Source: Bog-756 sp963753905 (lineage in GTDB: Bacteria > Actinomycetota > Acidimicrobiia > Acidimicrobiales > RAAP-2). Taken from it: a stretch of DNA of 64,000 nt. The notes beneath the pieces were generated by a model. The model was not told where the DNA came from and did not search any database. It saw nothing but the letters and a program-made list of their open reading frames with translations. The stretch lies in assembly GCA_963753905.1 (NCBI GenBank), contig CAVWDZ010000002.1, forward strand, positions 124,001 through 188,000. Direction: 5' to 3'. Both the position numbers and the translations under genes were made by a program. How positions within the stretch are numbered: position 1 is the stretch's first letter; every line of letters starts with the position of its first letter. Positions 36,535 to 45,570 of the stretch are shown here, one piece after another.

Positions 36535-37878
36535 ATGGTGATCACCTGGGGATCGGAGCCCAACTCCCGGCCGGAGGAGATCGCCCGAACGCTCGTCGAG
36601 ACGCCGTTCACCCGGCGTACCTGGTCGGAGCTGCTGTTCCTGATGGCGGGCATGCCGATCGCGTTCATCGGGATCGCGTTCGTCGGGATCACCATGGCGG
36701 CCGGCGTCGTGCTGGCCATCACCTTCATCGGGATCGCCCTCATCGGCTTGGCGGTGCGGGGGGCCCGAGGCATCGGGGGAATGCAGCGGAAGCTGGCCGG
36801 TGCGTTGCTCGACGAGACGATCGACGAGCCGGCGCCGTTCTCGCCACGACCGGGCTACCTGGGATGGCTGCAGTCGGCGCTTCGGGACCGGACGGGCTGG
36901 AAAGCGATGGCCTATCTGGCGCTCAAAGTGCCCTTGGCCCTCGTGGCCTTCTTGACCGCGTTCAGTCTCTGGTGGGATGCTTTCAGGTGCCTCACCTATC
37001 CCATCTGGGGGTTGGGGCACCGCAACGGACTGGTCGAATGGGGTGCCGTCCGGGTCCTCTTCCAGCCCGCATATCTCTCCCCCGGGAGCGGCGGCGCGTT
37101 CGTCGGTCTCGCCACCGTGATCACCGGGGCGATCTTCTTCTTCATCGCCCCCTGGCCGGTGCGGTTCTTCGATTACCTCGACCGTCTGCTCATGCGAACC
37201 CTTCTCGCCCCCGATGCCATGACCGTCAGGGTTCGCAACCTCGAACGGGCCAGGGCCCAGACCGTCGACGCTTCCGCCGCCACGCTCCGGAGGATCGAAC
37301 GGGATCTCCATGACGGTACCCAGGCACAGCTCGTCGCACTCGCAATGCGGCTCGGGATGGCCAAGGAGAAGCTCTCCGATCCGGACCATCTCGACATCGA
37401 TCAGGTCAGGGATCTCGTGAGCTCTGCCCACAAGGGAGCCAAGGAGGCGATCGTCGAGTTGCGGGACCTCGCCCGGGGCATCCACCCGCCGGCGCTCGAC
37501 GTGGGCCTCGAGGGTGCTCTGGCCACGCTCGCGGCACGCAGCACGGTCCCGACCGAGCTCACCGTCACCATCGACGAACGACCGAGCCCGGCCATCGAGG
37601 CCATCGCCTATTTCTGCGTGGCGGAGCTCATGGCCAACGTCGCCCAGCACGCCTTCGCCTCCCGGGCAAGCGTCTCCTGTACCCAGCAGGGTCGCTGGCT
37701 GCGCCTGGTCGTGCGGGATGATGGCGTCGGCGGGGCCCAGGCGGTCACCACCGGTTCCTCCTCGAGTGGATTGAGCGGGCTGGCCGACCGGGTGCGGACG
37801 GTCGATGGAAACCTCGACGTCACAAGCCCCCCACGGGGGCCCACGGTCGTGACGATCGATCTCCCCTTCCGGGTCTAG
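36535..37878 (+). CDS. NarL-system sensor histidine kinase with membrane sensor domain
   Basis: The 447-residue kinase has four hydrophobic helices at about residues 35-75 and 125-205 forming a 'Sensor'-type membrane domain (PF13796-like). A HisKA_3 dimerisation region follows, with phospho-acceptor H259 in IERDLHDGTQAQLVALAMRLG, then the HATPase domain with AELMANVAQHA (N box), VVRDDGVGG (G1 box) and GLSGLADRV. The ATG at 36535 has no good Shine-Dalgarno; a GTG one codon later is possible. The response regulator starts 6 bp after the stop, so the two form a two-component pair. Confidence 0.92.
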   Translation: MVITWGSEPNSRPEEIARTLVETPFTRRTWSELLFLMAGMPIAFIGIAFVGITMAAGVVLAITFIGIALIGLAVRGARGIGGMQRKLAGALLDETIDEPAPFSPRPGYLGWLQSALRDRTGWKAMAYLALKVPLALVAFLTAFSLWWDAFRCLTYPIWGLGHRNGLVEWGAVRVLFQPAYLSPGSGGAFVGLATVITGAIFFFIAPWPVRFFDYLDRLLMRTLLAPDAMTVRVRNLERARAQTVDASAATLRRIERDLHDGTQAQLVALAMRLGMAKEKLSDPDHLDIDQVRDLVSSAHKGAKEAIVELRDLARGIHPPALDVGLEGALATLAARSTVPTELTVTIDERPSPAIEAIAYFCVAELMANVAQHAFASRASVSCTQQGRWLRLVVRDDGVGGAQAVTTGSSSSGLSGLADRVRTVDGNLDVTSPPRGPTVVTIDLPFRV

Positions 37879-37884
37879 CCGACC

Positions 37885-38535
37885 GTGCCCCTCCGAGTCG
37901 CCATCGCGGAGGATTCGGTCATCCTGCGCGACGGACTCGTCCAGCTGCTCCTCGACCGCGGCTTCGAGATCACGGCCGCCGTCTCGGACGCCGATGCGCT
38001 CCGGACCGCGATCGAACGCGAACGACCTGACGTGGCGGTGGTCGACATCCGGATGCCACCGTCGTTCACCGACGAGGGGCTCCGCGCGGCGATCGAACTC
38101 CGCCGACGACACCAGGGACTTGCGATCCTGATGTTCTCGCAGTACATCGAGACCCGCTATGCCGAGGAGCTGCTCGGCAACGATGCCGCAGGCATCGGCT
38201 ACCTCCTGAAGGATCGCGTGGCCGAGGTGAGCCAATTCATCGAGGCCCTGGAGCGGGTGGCCTCGGGGGGAACGGCCCTGGATCCGGAAGTGGTCACCCA
38301 GCTGATGGGCGCCTCGCGGCAGCGGGACTCGATCTCCGTGCTGACGACCCGCGAGCGGGACGTGCTCTCCCTCATGGCAGAGGGGCGGACCAACACGGCG
38401 ATCGCCGATTCCCTCTGCGTGTCCGAGGGTGCGGTCGAGAAACACGTGACCAACATCTTCTCCAAACTGGATCTGCCGGTCTCGCAGTCGGACCACCGAC
38501 GGGTCCTGGCCGTACTCCGGTACCTCGAGATGTGA
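37885..38535 (+). CDS. NarL/LuxR-family response regulator
   Basis: The 216-residue regulator has an N-terminal receiver domain with acidic AEDS, phospho-acceptor D54 in VVDIRMP and Lys in LLKDRV. The C-terminal LuxR helix-turn-helix is LTTRERDVLSLMAEGRTN with SEGAVEKHVTNIFSKL. The start is GTG. It pairs with the kinase upstream and lies 168 bp before an ABC operon, which it may control. The family is the same as DosR, but I see no specific DosR signature. Confidence 0.94.
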   Translation: MPLRVAIAEDSVILRDGLVQLLLDRGFEITAAVSDADALRTAIERERPDVAVVDIRMPPSFTDEGLRAAIELRRRHQGLAILMFSQYIETRYAEELLGNDAAGIGYLLKDRVAEVSQFIEALERVASGGTALDPEVVTQLMGASRQRDSISVLTTRERDVLSLMAEGRTNTAIADSLCVSEGAVEKHVTNIFSKLDLPVSQSDHRRVLAVLRYLEM

Positions 38536-38570
38536 CCACCCGGGGTTCCGACGATTGGAACAGCGGTGGT
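38535..38570 (+). terminator. Compound hairpin after response regulator gene
   Basis: Outer arms ACCACC (38535-38540) and GGTGGT (38565-38570) enclose inner arms GTTCC and GGAAC. It begins at the last base of the regulator stop codon and is followed by TTCTCC. It may terminate the two-component transcript or separate it from the ABC operon. Confidence 0.45.
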
Positions 38571-38596
38571 TCTCCATTGCCGTTCGTCGCCGGTGC

Positions 38597-38703
38597 ATCC
38601 CCGGATCGGGGGATTTCCCCACCTCGAATCACCCGCTAGCCGCATTCCATCTGGGAATTGGCTGTCGTACCCTTGGACGCATGCTCCCGAGCGGATATTC
38701 CCG
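38597..38703. promoter_or_regulatory. Inverted-motif cluster upstream of second ABC operon
   Basis: The stretch holds ATCCCC-6-GGGGAT (38597-38614), the overlapping GGGGGATTTCCCC (38608-38620), ATTCC-5-GGAAT (38644-38658), and GGATATTCCCG ending next to the ATG at 38704. The density of short inverted repeats suggests a regulated promoter. Confidence 0.4.
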
Positions 38704-39681
38704 ATGACCCTCACCATGTCCACAGCGATCGAAGATCGAAGCGCTTCGGAACGCCAGTGGGCCGTCGAGACCCACGGGCTCACCAAGCGCTTCGGCGAGA
38801 ACATCGCGGTGAACGATGTCGAGCTCCTGGTCCCTCGAGGGTGCGCATTCGGCTACCTCGGACCCAACGGTGCAGGCAAGACAACCCTCATCCGGGTCCT
38901 GCTCGGGCTGGCCCATGCCGACAGCGGCACGATGCGACTGCTCGGCCATTCCGTTCCCCGGCACCGCGCGACCGCTCTCGCCAGGGTCGGAGCGATCGTC
39001 GACGAGCCCCGGTTCCACGGGCATCTCACCGGGAGGCAGAACCTCCAGATCCTGGCAGCGGCCAGGGAGCCGGAAGCGAGGCAGCGGATCGGACCATCGC
39101 TAGAGCGCGTCGGAATCCTGCACCGGGCCGACGACAAGGTCTCGAAGTACTCGATGGGCATGCGGCAACGCCTCGGCGTCGCGGCGTGCCTGATCGGAGA
39201 CCCGGAGCTCCTGATCCTGGACGAACCGATGAACGGGCTGGACCCGGCCGGGATGCAGGACATGCGCGACATGATCCTCTCCCTGGTGGCCGAGGGCCGT
39301 ACCGTCGTGCTGTCCTCCCACCTGCTGGACGAGGTCGAGCGGACCTGTAACGCGGTGGCCATCGTTGACCGGGGGAGGGTCATCCGCCAGGGAGCGATCA
39401 CCGACCTGCTGGCCGGGTCGTCCTTCGTCGTGGAAGTCGAATGCTCCGAACCGACCCGGGCCGGTGAACTGCTCAGGCGCACCGGCATCGGTGGGCGCGT
39501 CGAGATCGGGCCCCTCAACCTCGGAATCACCCTGCCGGCGGGAACGCAGCGGGACGTCATCGCCGAGATCAACCGTGTCCTGGTGGGAGGCGGAATCTCG
39601 GTCTACCGGCTCCAGGAGATACAGACCTCACTCGAGTCGTGGTTCCTGCAGGTCACCAGCCGACTGGGGGCGTCCGAATGA
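38704..39681 (+). CDS. ABC transporter ATP-binding protein (DrrA/CcmA type)
   Basis: The 325-residue ATPase has THGLTKRFGENIAVNDVEL, Walker A GPNGAGKTT, signature YSMGMRQRLGVAACL, Walker B LLILDEPMNGLDP and switch His in VVLSSHLLDE. A C-terminal extension of about 90 residues resembles DUF4162-type tails. It belongs to the type-2 exporter group (lantibiotic/drug resistance). ATG 38704 is chosen because family sequence follows; an upstream ATG frame lacks it. Its stop overlaps the permease start (ATGA). Confidence 0.94.
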   Translation: MTLTMSTAIEDRSASERQWAVETHGLTKRFGENIAVNDVELLVPRGCAFGYLGPNGAGKTTLIRVLLGLAHADSGTMRLLGHSVPRHRATALARVGAIVDEPRFHGHLTGRQNLQILAAAREPEARQRIGPSLERVGILHRADDKVSKYSMGMRQRLGVAACLIGDPELLILDEPMNGLDPAGMQDMRDMILSLVAEGRTVVLSSHLLDEVERTCNAVAIVDRGRVIRQGAITDLLAGSSFVVEVECSEPTRAGELLRRTGIGGRVEIGPLNLGITLPAGTQRDVIAEINRVLVGGGISVYRLQEIQTSLESWFLQVTSRLGASE

Positions 39682-40898
39682 CTGCCACTTCCGATGTGAT
39701 CACCTCGTCGCCGGCCCCGATGCCCCCGGGCCACGCTCCCGACCGCCGGGGCTCGTGGATCCCGACCGGTGGGATGATCGCCACCCGGTTCATGGAGTTG
39801 CGGAAGCGGCGGGGTCTCATGCTGGCCCTGATCTTCGTCACCATCGTGCTTCCCACCGTCTTCCTCGTCGTCCGCCTCCTGGCCCACGCCATCGCACCGA
39901 AGTCCTTCGGGCCGGCGGGCGGGTCGGACATCTTCAACGCCCTCGTGGCCGGTGTGCTCTATGTCTTCGGCTTCATCGTGGCCGCCACCTTGGGCTGCAC
40001 GGCCGGATCGGTCGACTTGACCGAGGGGATGTTCCGCCATCTGGTGGTGACCGGCCGTTCGCGGTTGGCGCTCTACCTGGCGCGGATACCGGCCGGCCTG
40101 GCCATCGTGGTCTCGATGGTGGCCATCGGGTTCACCATCGTCTGTGCGGTGTGCGTGTTCGCCGCACCCACCCAGGTCAGCTATCAGGGCGTCAACGTGC
40201 CTGCCGGACTCTCCCAGGCCGGTTTCCAGCACTGGGCGGCGGACCACGCGAACGAGGTGGACTGCAACTTCCCGTTACGCCTCGGGCCCAACGGGCCCGG
40301 ACCCAACGCCAGCCTCATCAACGTCCTCAACAACTTGCCCTGCAATAGCCCCGGAGGTGGGCCGGGCGGTGGGCCCGGGATCGTCGTCAAGGGCCCGCCC
40401 GGATCCGGTGTGTCCACGACGCCGACGCCGGCGATGGTCCGGGCGGCTGCGGTACAGATCGCCGAGCTCGACTATTCGGCCTACTCCAAGATCTTCCTGT
40501 CCCCCTCGATCGGGCTCATGGTCCGTACCGGCCTCTGGATCGAACTCGAGGTGGTCGTCGGCTTCATCGTCGGGCTCGGGCTCGGATCACTGCTCGGACA
40601 GCGGACCGTCGCCGTGATCCTGATGATCGTGCTCGAGATCATCCTCACCCCGATCCTGTCGCGGGCCAACATCCCGCACATGATCAATCTCCAGCGCTCG
40701 GTGGTCGGGCTGGCCGTGGCCCATCTCGAACCGTCCGGTCTCGGATTCGTCTTCGGAGGGGGTGGCGGACCCGGCGGCGGCCAGGGCACCTCCAACCTGG
40801 TGCCGGAGTCGACGACCGCGGCCGTCTGCGTCATCATCGCCTGGTTGGTGGGCTGGACGGCCCTCGGTGCCTGGCGAATGGTGAAGCGGGACGCCTGA
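39678..40898 (+). CDS. ABC-2 type transporter permease
   Basis: The 406-residue membrane protein has about six helices: LMLALIFVTIVLPTVFLVV, VAGVLYVFGFIVAATLG, LAIVVSMVAIGFTIVCAVCVF, a long external loop of about 120 residues rich in Gly/Pro (PGGGPGGGPG), then VVVGFIVGLGLGSLLG, VAVILMIVLEIILT and VCVIIAWLVGWTALGAW. It overlaps the ATPase gene by 4 bp. The export substrate is unknown; position after a two-component system suggests stress-induced export. Confidence 0.88.
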   Translation: MTATSDVITSSPAPMPPGHAPDRRGSWIPTGGMIATRFMELRKRRGLMLALIFVTIVLPTVFLVVRLLAHAIAPKSFGPAGGSDIFNALVAGVLYVFGFIVAATLGCTAGSVDLTEGMFRHLVVTGRSRLALYLARIPAGLAIVVSMVAIGFTIVCAVCVFAAPTQVSYQGVNVPAGLSQAGFQHWAADHANEVDCNFPLRLGPNGPGPNASLINVLNNLPCNSPGGGPGGGPGIVVKGPPGSGVSTTPTPAMVRAAAVQIAELDYSAYSKIFLSPSIGLMVRTGLWIELEVVVGFIVGLGLGSLLGQRTVAVILMIVLEIILTPILSRANIPHMINLQRSVVGLAVAHLEPSGLGFVFGGGGGPGGGQGTSNLVPESTTAAVCVIIAWLVGWTALGAWRMVKRDA

Positions 40899-40903
40899 AC
40901 GGG

Positions 40904-40926
40904 CTCCGGGCGATCAGGACCCGGAG
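40904..40926 (+). terminator. Terminator-like hairpin after ABC operon
   Basis: A perfect 7-bp stem CTCCGGG (40904-40910) / CCCGGAG (40920-40926) with a 9-nt loop lies 5 bp after the permease stop. There is no U tract. Confidence 0.5.
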
Positions 40927-41070
40927 AAGGCCCGACGCTTGGCCGGTGTCGACGAAGGTCGCAGGACGGCATCACTACGAGAGGGCGGGCTGAGCTGGTG
41001 GAGCTGCGAGAGGTCCGGGTCAGGGCAGTTCATTGAGGGAACCCGCGCTTCGAGCCGTAATCGCCGCCGG

Positions 41071-42228
41071 TCAGAGCACGGCGGCTGCGTATCCATTCAT
41101 GGCACCATTGCCCGCACCGACCCACAAGAAGACCACGAGATCACCCTCGCTGACGCGACCGGCACGGCGATCTTCGTCCAGAAGGATCAGGGTGCTGGCC
41201 GCCGACGTATTGCCATAGTGATCGACGCAGATCGGTACGCGTTCTGGTGGAAGGCCGAGCAGGTCGATCGCCTGACGTACCACGACCCCGTTGGCCTGGT
41301 GCAAATACCAGCGGGCAACGGTGTCGACGTCGAAGTCGGTCCCGGTCACTGGCTTGATCGAGGTCGGCCAGTCTTCCTGAAGCATCTCGAAGTCTCGGGC
41401 CATTAGCGATGGGAACACCTCGGCCACCTTGACGCCGTCCATCAGGAACACGTGATCGGCCACGTTGCTGGCCGAGGTGTGGTGCAGGCAGCCGCCCCCG
41501 GGGTAGCTGACGAGGCCGACGTCGGGGCTGGTCTCGTATCGCACCGATAGCAAGCCGGTCGGAGCCTGGCCTTGGTCATGCGGTGTCGACCGCCAGACGG
41601 CGGCTCCGGCTCCGTCGGCGAACATGAGGGGTGCCAACCATCCAAGGCCGCTTTGGTGCTCGTAGTAGTAGTCGTGGACTTCGGGACCGAAATAGCCCGA
41701 CGGGCAGTTGCTCGCCACCACCAGGGCGGTAGCTGGCGCCATCGAGACGAGCGAGCACGCCGCAGTGCGAAACCCTGAGGCCAGCCCGGCGCATCCGAGG
41801 TTGTGATGGACCAGATCGATATCCCGGCGCAACCCGAGTTCGGTCATCAGGAACCGGAAATGGTCCTGGCAGGCGATCAAGTCAGGGGTTGTGGTCACAT
41901 GAATTAGCACGTCGATGTCGGTGGCCTCGAACGCAGCGTCGGCGAGGGCGGCGCTGCTGGCACGTAAGGCCAGATCACCATCGAACAGTCCCCCGTCGGC
42001 CCGGCTCCGCTTGCGCCCCCCACCGAACTGGTAGTCCAACCGCCGCTCGTCGATACCCAAATGCCTCACGACCCACTCGGGGTCTAGGGGCCTGCCATCA
42101 GGGCGGACAGGATGCAAGTATTCGAGGATCTCCTCATTGGGGACGCGGCGGTCCGGCAAATAGGAACCGACCCCCTTGAGAGAGACCGATACCTCGGACG
42201 CCAGCCTTGGAATTGCAGATCCAGTCAT
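41071..42228 (-). CDS. 3-oxoacyl-ACP synthase III-like (KAS III/thiolase fold) protein
   Basis: The 385-residue protein has the KAS III catalytic triad: C146 in HNLGCAGLASG, His in WYLHQANGVVVRQA and Asn in YGNTSAAS. SLKGVGSYLPDRRVPNEEI is a typical FabH start. It is longer than FabH (about 320), with insertions such as FGGGRKRSRADGG, so it more likely joins acyl chains for a special lipid than for bulk fatty acid synthesis. A DosR-type box lies 80 bp upstream of the ATG. The neighbouring SDR and WS/DGAT genes suggest a lipid-storage role. Confidence 0.85.
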   Translation of the reverse strand: MTGSAIPRLASEVSVSLKGVGSYLPDRRVPNEEILEYLHPVRPDGRPLDPEWVVRHLGIDERRLDYQFGGGRKRSRADGGLFDGDLALRASSAALADAAFEATDIDVLIHVTTTPDLIACQDHFRFLMTELGLRRDIDLVHHNLGCAGLASGFRTAACSLVSMAPATALVVASNCPSGYFGPEVHDYYYEHQSGLGWLAPLMFADGAGAAVWRSTPHDQGQAPTGLLSVRYETSPDVGLVSYPGGGCLHHTSASNVADHVFLMDGVKVAEVFPSLMARDFEMLQEDWPTSIKPVTGTDFDVDTVARWYLHQANGVVVRQAIDLLGLPPERVPICVDHYGNTSAASTLILLDEDRRAGRVSEGDLVVFLWVGAGNGAMNGYAAAVL

Positions 42229-42308
42229 GGAACCACCCCGCAGTCGATAGAGACCGCACCAACCAGTCTCTCAGCCTCCACCCTAGGATCCTCCGAGTGG
42301 GCCGACCA

Positions 42309-42322
42309 GGGGCGAAGGTCCC
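42309..42322. promoter_or_regulatory. DosR-type box upstream of KAS III-like gene
   Basis: GGGGCGAAGGTCCC exactly matches GGGNC-N4-GNCCC, the core of the mycobacterial DosR box (GGGACTWWAGTCCC). The same 14 bases occur at 45571. The ATG of the gene is 80 bp downstream on the reverse strand. Confidence 0.5.
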
Positions 42323-42506
42323 AACCCAAGTCGCACGTGCCGCCCGGGAGCAATGCGAATAACGTCCAGCTCCGCAATCGAGGAACGCCCCGTATCCATC
42401 GGAGTCAGGGAAGGTGCAATGCCCCCTTCACAGCGAGAAGCCAATCACCTTTGGAACGCCACAAGAGGAGCCCGAGGCCGCCAGTCGGCCGGCTTCGCTC
42501 ACGCGT

Positions 42507-43328
42507 CTAGAGGTCCAGAAGGGAGCGGGCGACCCGGTCCCTGATTCGGGTTGGCACGAACATCTGAAGGGCGGCGATGGTCTGAGCGTCATAGCCCACG
42601 AGGTACCGGGCCCGCGGATTGTTTGAAGTGATGGCATGGGCGATGGCGTCGGCAACCTTTGAGGGGTCACCCATAATCGGGTCAATCAGCCGGGTCATAG
42701 TCAGTAACCGGCGGTAGGAAGCGGCGAACGGGGACCCGGATCGGCCGCCCAACTCTTCGTCGGCCTCCTGCCAGATGCCCGTCCGAACCACTCCCGGCTC
42801 GATGAGAACCACCTTCACGCCATCGGCAGCGACCTCGGCTCGAAGTGCATCAGTCACCCCCTCGAGCGCGTGTTTGCATGCCTGGTACCAACCGGTGAGC
42901 GGAGTCGTGGTACGCCCGTAGATGGAAGACACGTTGACGATACGGCCATCGTGCGCACGTCGCATATATGGGAGGGCCAGACGTGCCAGACGGATTGGAC
43001 CGATCACCATGGTCTCAAGAGCGGCCCGAAGTTCCTCGTCACCGATGTCCTCAATGGCACCAGTGATCGAAAGTCCGGCATTGTTCACGATCACCGTAGG
43101 CCGATACTTGTGGATTACCCGCTCGCATGAAGCGGGGTCGGTGACGTCCATGATCGCGGTCTCCACCGCCAACCCGTGTGCGTCTGCCATTTCGGCGACA
43201 GCTTTGGCCTTGGCGCGAGAGCGAACCGTACCTACTGACCGCAAGCCCCGCCGTGCCAGTTCCAACACGGTTGCAAGACCGATACCCGAGTTGGCGCCTG
43301 TCGTTACAGAGACCCGGTTCTCCGTCAT
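42507..43328 (-). CDS. Short-chain dehydrogenase/reductase
   Basis: The 273-residue classical SDR has the NAD(P) motif TTGANSGIGLATVLELARRG at residues 9-28, NNAG near 83, catalytic Ser in NVSSIYG and Tyr/Lys in WYQACKHALEG. IEPGVVRTGIW is typical of the substrate loop start. It is 80 bp downstream of the WS/DGAT gene and may supply fatty alcohol or a keto intermediate for lipid synthesis, but the substrate cannot be read from the sequence. Confidence 0.9.
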   Translation of the reverse strand: MTENRVSVTTGANSGIGLATVLELARRGLRSVGTVRSRAKAKAVAEMADAHGLAVETAIMDVTDPASCERVIHKYRPTVIVNNAGLSITGAIEDIGDEELRAALETMVIGPIRLARLALPYMRRAHDGRIVNVSSIYGRTTTPLTGWYQACKHALEGVTDALRAEVAADGVKVVLIEPGVVRTGIWQEADEELGGRSGSPFAASYRRLLTMTRLIDPIMGDPSKVADAIAHAITSNNPRARYLVGYDAQTIAALQMFVPTRIRDRVARSLLDL

Positions 43329-43410
43329 CGGTGCGTCCTTCCAATGTCACCTGACCCGGTGCCGCTTCGGAGATTCTGCCGGCATCTGGGTTCGAAGAGG
43401 CTGGTCCTCG

Positions 43411-44946
43411 CTAGGTCATCGCAGGGGATGGCGTGGTTACCGACCCGCGCCGTGTCATCCGTTGCCTCTCGTCACCAGCCTTTGGGGCTTGCCCTTCTCG
43501 GGCCCTCGAGGGTGTCGGGCCTTCTGGTCGCAAAGCGGTACTGGCCGCTTGTTCAAGCTCGGTGAACGCCTCGGACACCGCGTCCGCAATCCTCCACGGG
43601 TTCTCCACGATCTCGGGACACACGACAAAGCCGAAGTCGATACGGTCGAGATAGCTGAGGACGGTGATGTTCAGTCCTCCGCCGTCGATCAGCGGGCCGA
43701 TCGGGTAGCTGGCCTCCAGGCGTGCTCCCGCGATGTAGAGCGGGAGCGGCGGACCCTGGACGTTGGACACGATGAGGTTGAAAATCGGGGGGTGATGATC
43801 GACGATACGCAATCGACTGTACGTGCGAATTCCGGCAGCAAGGAGCCCGGGCGGAAGGACATCGGCCAAGTCAAGGATCAGGTCATCGCCGAGTGCGTGC
43901 TGCATCGCCTTTGCACTGTGAGTGGAAGCGTGGATCGCCCGAAGCCGCTCGACCGGGTCATCGAGCTGCGTGGGCAAGGCGGCGCCCATCACAGAAGTGG
44001 CGTTCCCCCACGCGCCGCCAGAGGCATCGCCTTCGTTGTCCACGTGCACCGCCACAGGTATTTGGGCGATCAGTGGCTTGTCGGGAAGTTCGTCGCCGTC
44101 GGCGAGGTAGCGACGCAATGCGCCGGCGCAGATTCCCAGCACCACGTCGTTCACGGTGACCGAGAAGGCGTTCTTTACGGTTTTGACCCCGGAGAGAGGC
44201 ACCGAACAGAAGGCGAATCCGCGATGGGAGGTGATGGCTCGGTTGAGCGACGTGCTCGGGGCCTGGAAAGGCAACGAGACCCCCGGCCACTCCGGGGAGA
44301 AGCGAAGCGATAGGGCCCTCAAGGCGGCGCGGCTAAGGTGACCAGAGGTGCGGGCGGCCCTCAGTGGGATGGCTGCCAGCCTGGGGATGGCCCGCATACC
44401 CATCTCCCAAGCAGCGGGGATGCGCTCACCCTGAAGCACTGGTGTATCGGGCCTTTCGAGGGGTGTGCCAGGTTCGAGATCGTAGAGCACCTCGTACATG
44501 CGAGCGCCCCGGACTCCGTCCGCCAAGCAGTGATGCATCTTGGTGAGGAGAGCCACCCGACCGTGTTCCAGACCCTCGATGAACCAGATCTCCCATAGGG
44601 GGCGGCCCGGTTCGAGCTTGTAGGCCAACAGATCACCAACCAGCGCACCGAGCTCGCGGGGGCCGCCCGGAGCCGGCACGCCGACGGGACGGATCTGGTG
44701 AACGAGATCGAGGTGCTGGTCGTCAACCCAGGCGGGCCGATCGAGGCCAAACGGAACCTCGACCAAGCGACGCAAGAACGGTCCCAACAGACCGCTCCGG
44801 GACTCGACCAAGGCGCGCAGCTGCTCCACATCGAAGCCCCCCGGCGCGGTGGAGGGGTCCAGCACGGCCACCGTACCCAAGTGCATGTGATAATTCGGTG
44901 TCTCGCTGTAGACAAAACTGGCATCCGCGCCACTCAGCCGCTTCAT
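43411..44946 (-). CDS. Wax ester synthase/diacylglycerol acyltransferase (WS/DGAT) 1
   Basis: The 511-residue acyltransferase makes triacylglycerol or wax esters from acyl-CoA. It has the catalytic HHxxxDG as HHCLADG at residues 138-144, the N-terminal MKRLSGADASFVYSETPNYHMH and the C-terminal NVQGPPLPLYIAGARL and ILSYLDR motifs. The length is standard for the family. A DosR-like box with one mismatch lies 53 bp upstream. In mycobacteria the homologue Tgs1 is DosR-induced and makes storage lipid under hypoxia. A second paralogue lies 2 kb away on the other strand. Confidence 0.94.
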   Translation of the reverse strand: MKRLSGADASFVYSETPNYHMHLGTVAVLDPSTAPGGFDVEQLRALVESRSGLLGPFLRRLVEVPFGLDRPAWVDDQHLDLVHQIRPVGVPAPGGPRELGALVGDLLAYKLEPGRPLWEIWFIEGLEHGRVALLTKMHHCLADGVRGARMYEVLYDLEPGTPLERPDTPVLQGERIPAAWEMGMRAIPRLAAIPLRAARTSGHLSRAALRALSLRFSPEWPGVSLPFQAPSTSLNRAITSHRGFAFCSVPLSGVKTVKNAFSVTVNDVVLGICAGALRRYLADGDELPDKPLIAQIPVAVHVDNEGDASGGAWGNATSVMGAALPTQLDDPVERLRAIHASTHSAKAMQHALGDDLILDLADVLPPGLLAAGIRTYSRLRIVDHHPPIFNLIVSNVQGPPLPLYIAGARLEASYPIGPLIDGGGLNITVLSYLDRIDFGFVVCPEIVENPWRIADAVSEAFTELEQAASTALRPEGPTPSRAREGQAPKAGDERQRMTRRGSVTTPSPAMT

Positions 44947-44998
44947 CTGACACCTCCAGTGCCCCTCCGATGGTATGGCGCAGCTGGGTTCGCCGTTA

Positions 44999-45012
44999 GG
45001 GCCGAAGGTCCT
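44999..45012. promoter_or_regulatory. DosR-type box (one mismatch) upstream of WS/DGAT 1
   Basis: GGGCCGAAGGTCCT matches GGGNC-N4-GNCCC except at the last base and shares CGAAGGTC with the boxes at 42309, 45571 and 46785. It is 53 bp from the WS/DGAT ATG on the reverse strand. Confidence 0.4.
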
Positions 45013-45100
45013 GAAGACCGGAGAGTCGCACTCGGGCTGCTCATCGGGAGCTTCTCTGACGAGAGCGTGCCGGGTGTGTCGACAGAAGCAGACGATCGGG

Positions 45101-45496
45101 CTATCCGGCAGCCGTTGGCGCCTTCTTCTTCGCCGGCACCCGCTTCGTAGCAGTCTTCTTCTTCGCCGGCACCCGCTTGGCAGCCGTCTTCTTGCTCGCC
45201 GACACCTTGCCAGCCCGAGAGGTGGCTTTACGGCCGGCCTCCTCTGCCCGTTGCGACTGCTTGTTGATCGACTTCACAATTTCGCTGACCATCTTGCGCT
45301 GACCCTTGATCACCCGCTCGGTGAAGTCGAAAACTTCGTCGACCAGTCGCTCGATGTCCTTTGACGCCGGAGGCACGAACCGGTCTGTACTCTTGGTGAT
45401 TCCTGCGGTCAATTGGCGACTTGCATCAAGGATCTCATCCTGTGCTCGCTCGATGAGATGCTCAATGTGCGTTCGCACGTGGCGTGGTTCGGCCAT
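45101..45496 (-). CDS. Small protein with amphipathic helices and histone-like KRVPAKKK tail
   Basis: The 131-residue protein has a helical N-terminal 90 residues (RTHIEHLIERAQDEILDAS, VDEVFDFTERVIKGQRKMV) reminiscent of phasins, then a basic tail with two repeats of KRVPAKKK. The plan, helical part plus Lys/Ala/Pro tail, resembles mycobacterial HBHA and the Rhodococcus lipid-droplet protein MLDS, which binds both droplets and DNA. Sequence similarity is too low to call a homologue. ATG 45496 follows GAAGGGAG. A perfect DosR-type box lies 75 bp upstream. It sits between two WS/DGAT genes, which supports a lipid-droplet role. Confidence 0.75.
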   Translation of the reverse strand: MAEPRHVRTHIEHLIERAQDEILDASRQLTAGITKSTDRFVPPASKDIERLVDEVFDFTERVIKGQRKMVSEIVKSINKQSQRAEEAGRKATSRAGKVSASKKTAAKRVPAKKKTATKRVPAKKKAPTAAG

Positions 45497-45570
45497 GACG
45501 GCTCCCTTCTGTCTGTTGCGACTTGGAGATTCTCCACGGGTATCCTCACCGATTTCAGCCCGACTGACGA

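Noticed and set aside
40914..41096. 60-codon reverse frame between ABC permease and KAS III-like gene
   Set aside because: No coding signal; overlaps the terminator and the end of the KAS III-like gene.
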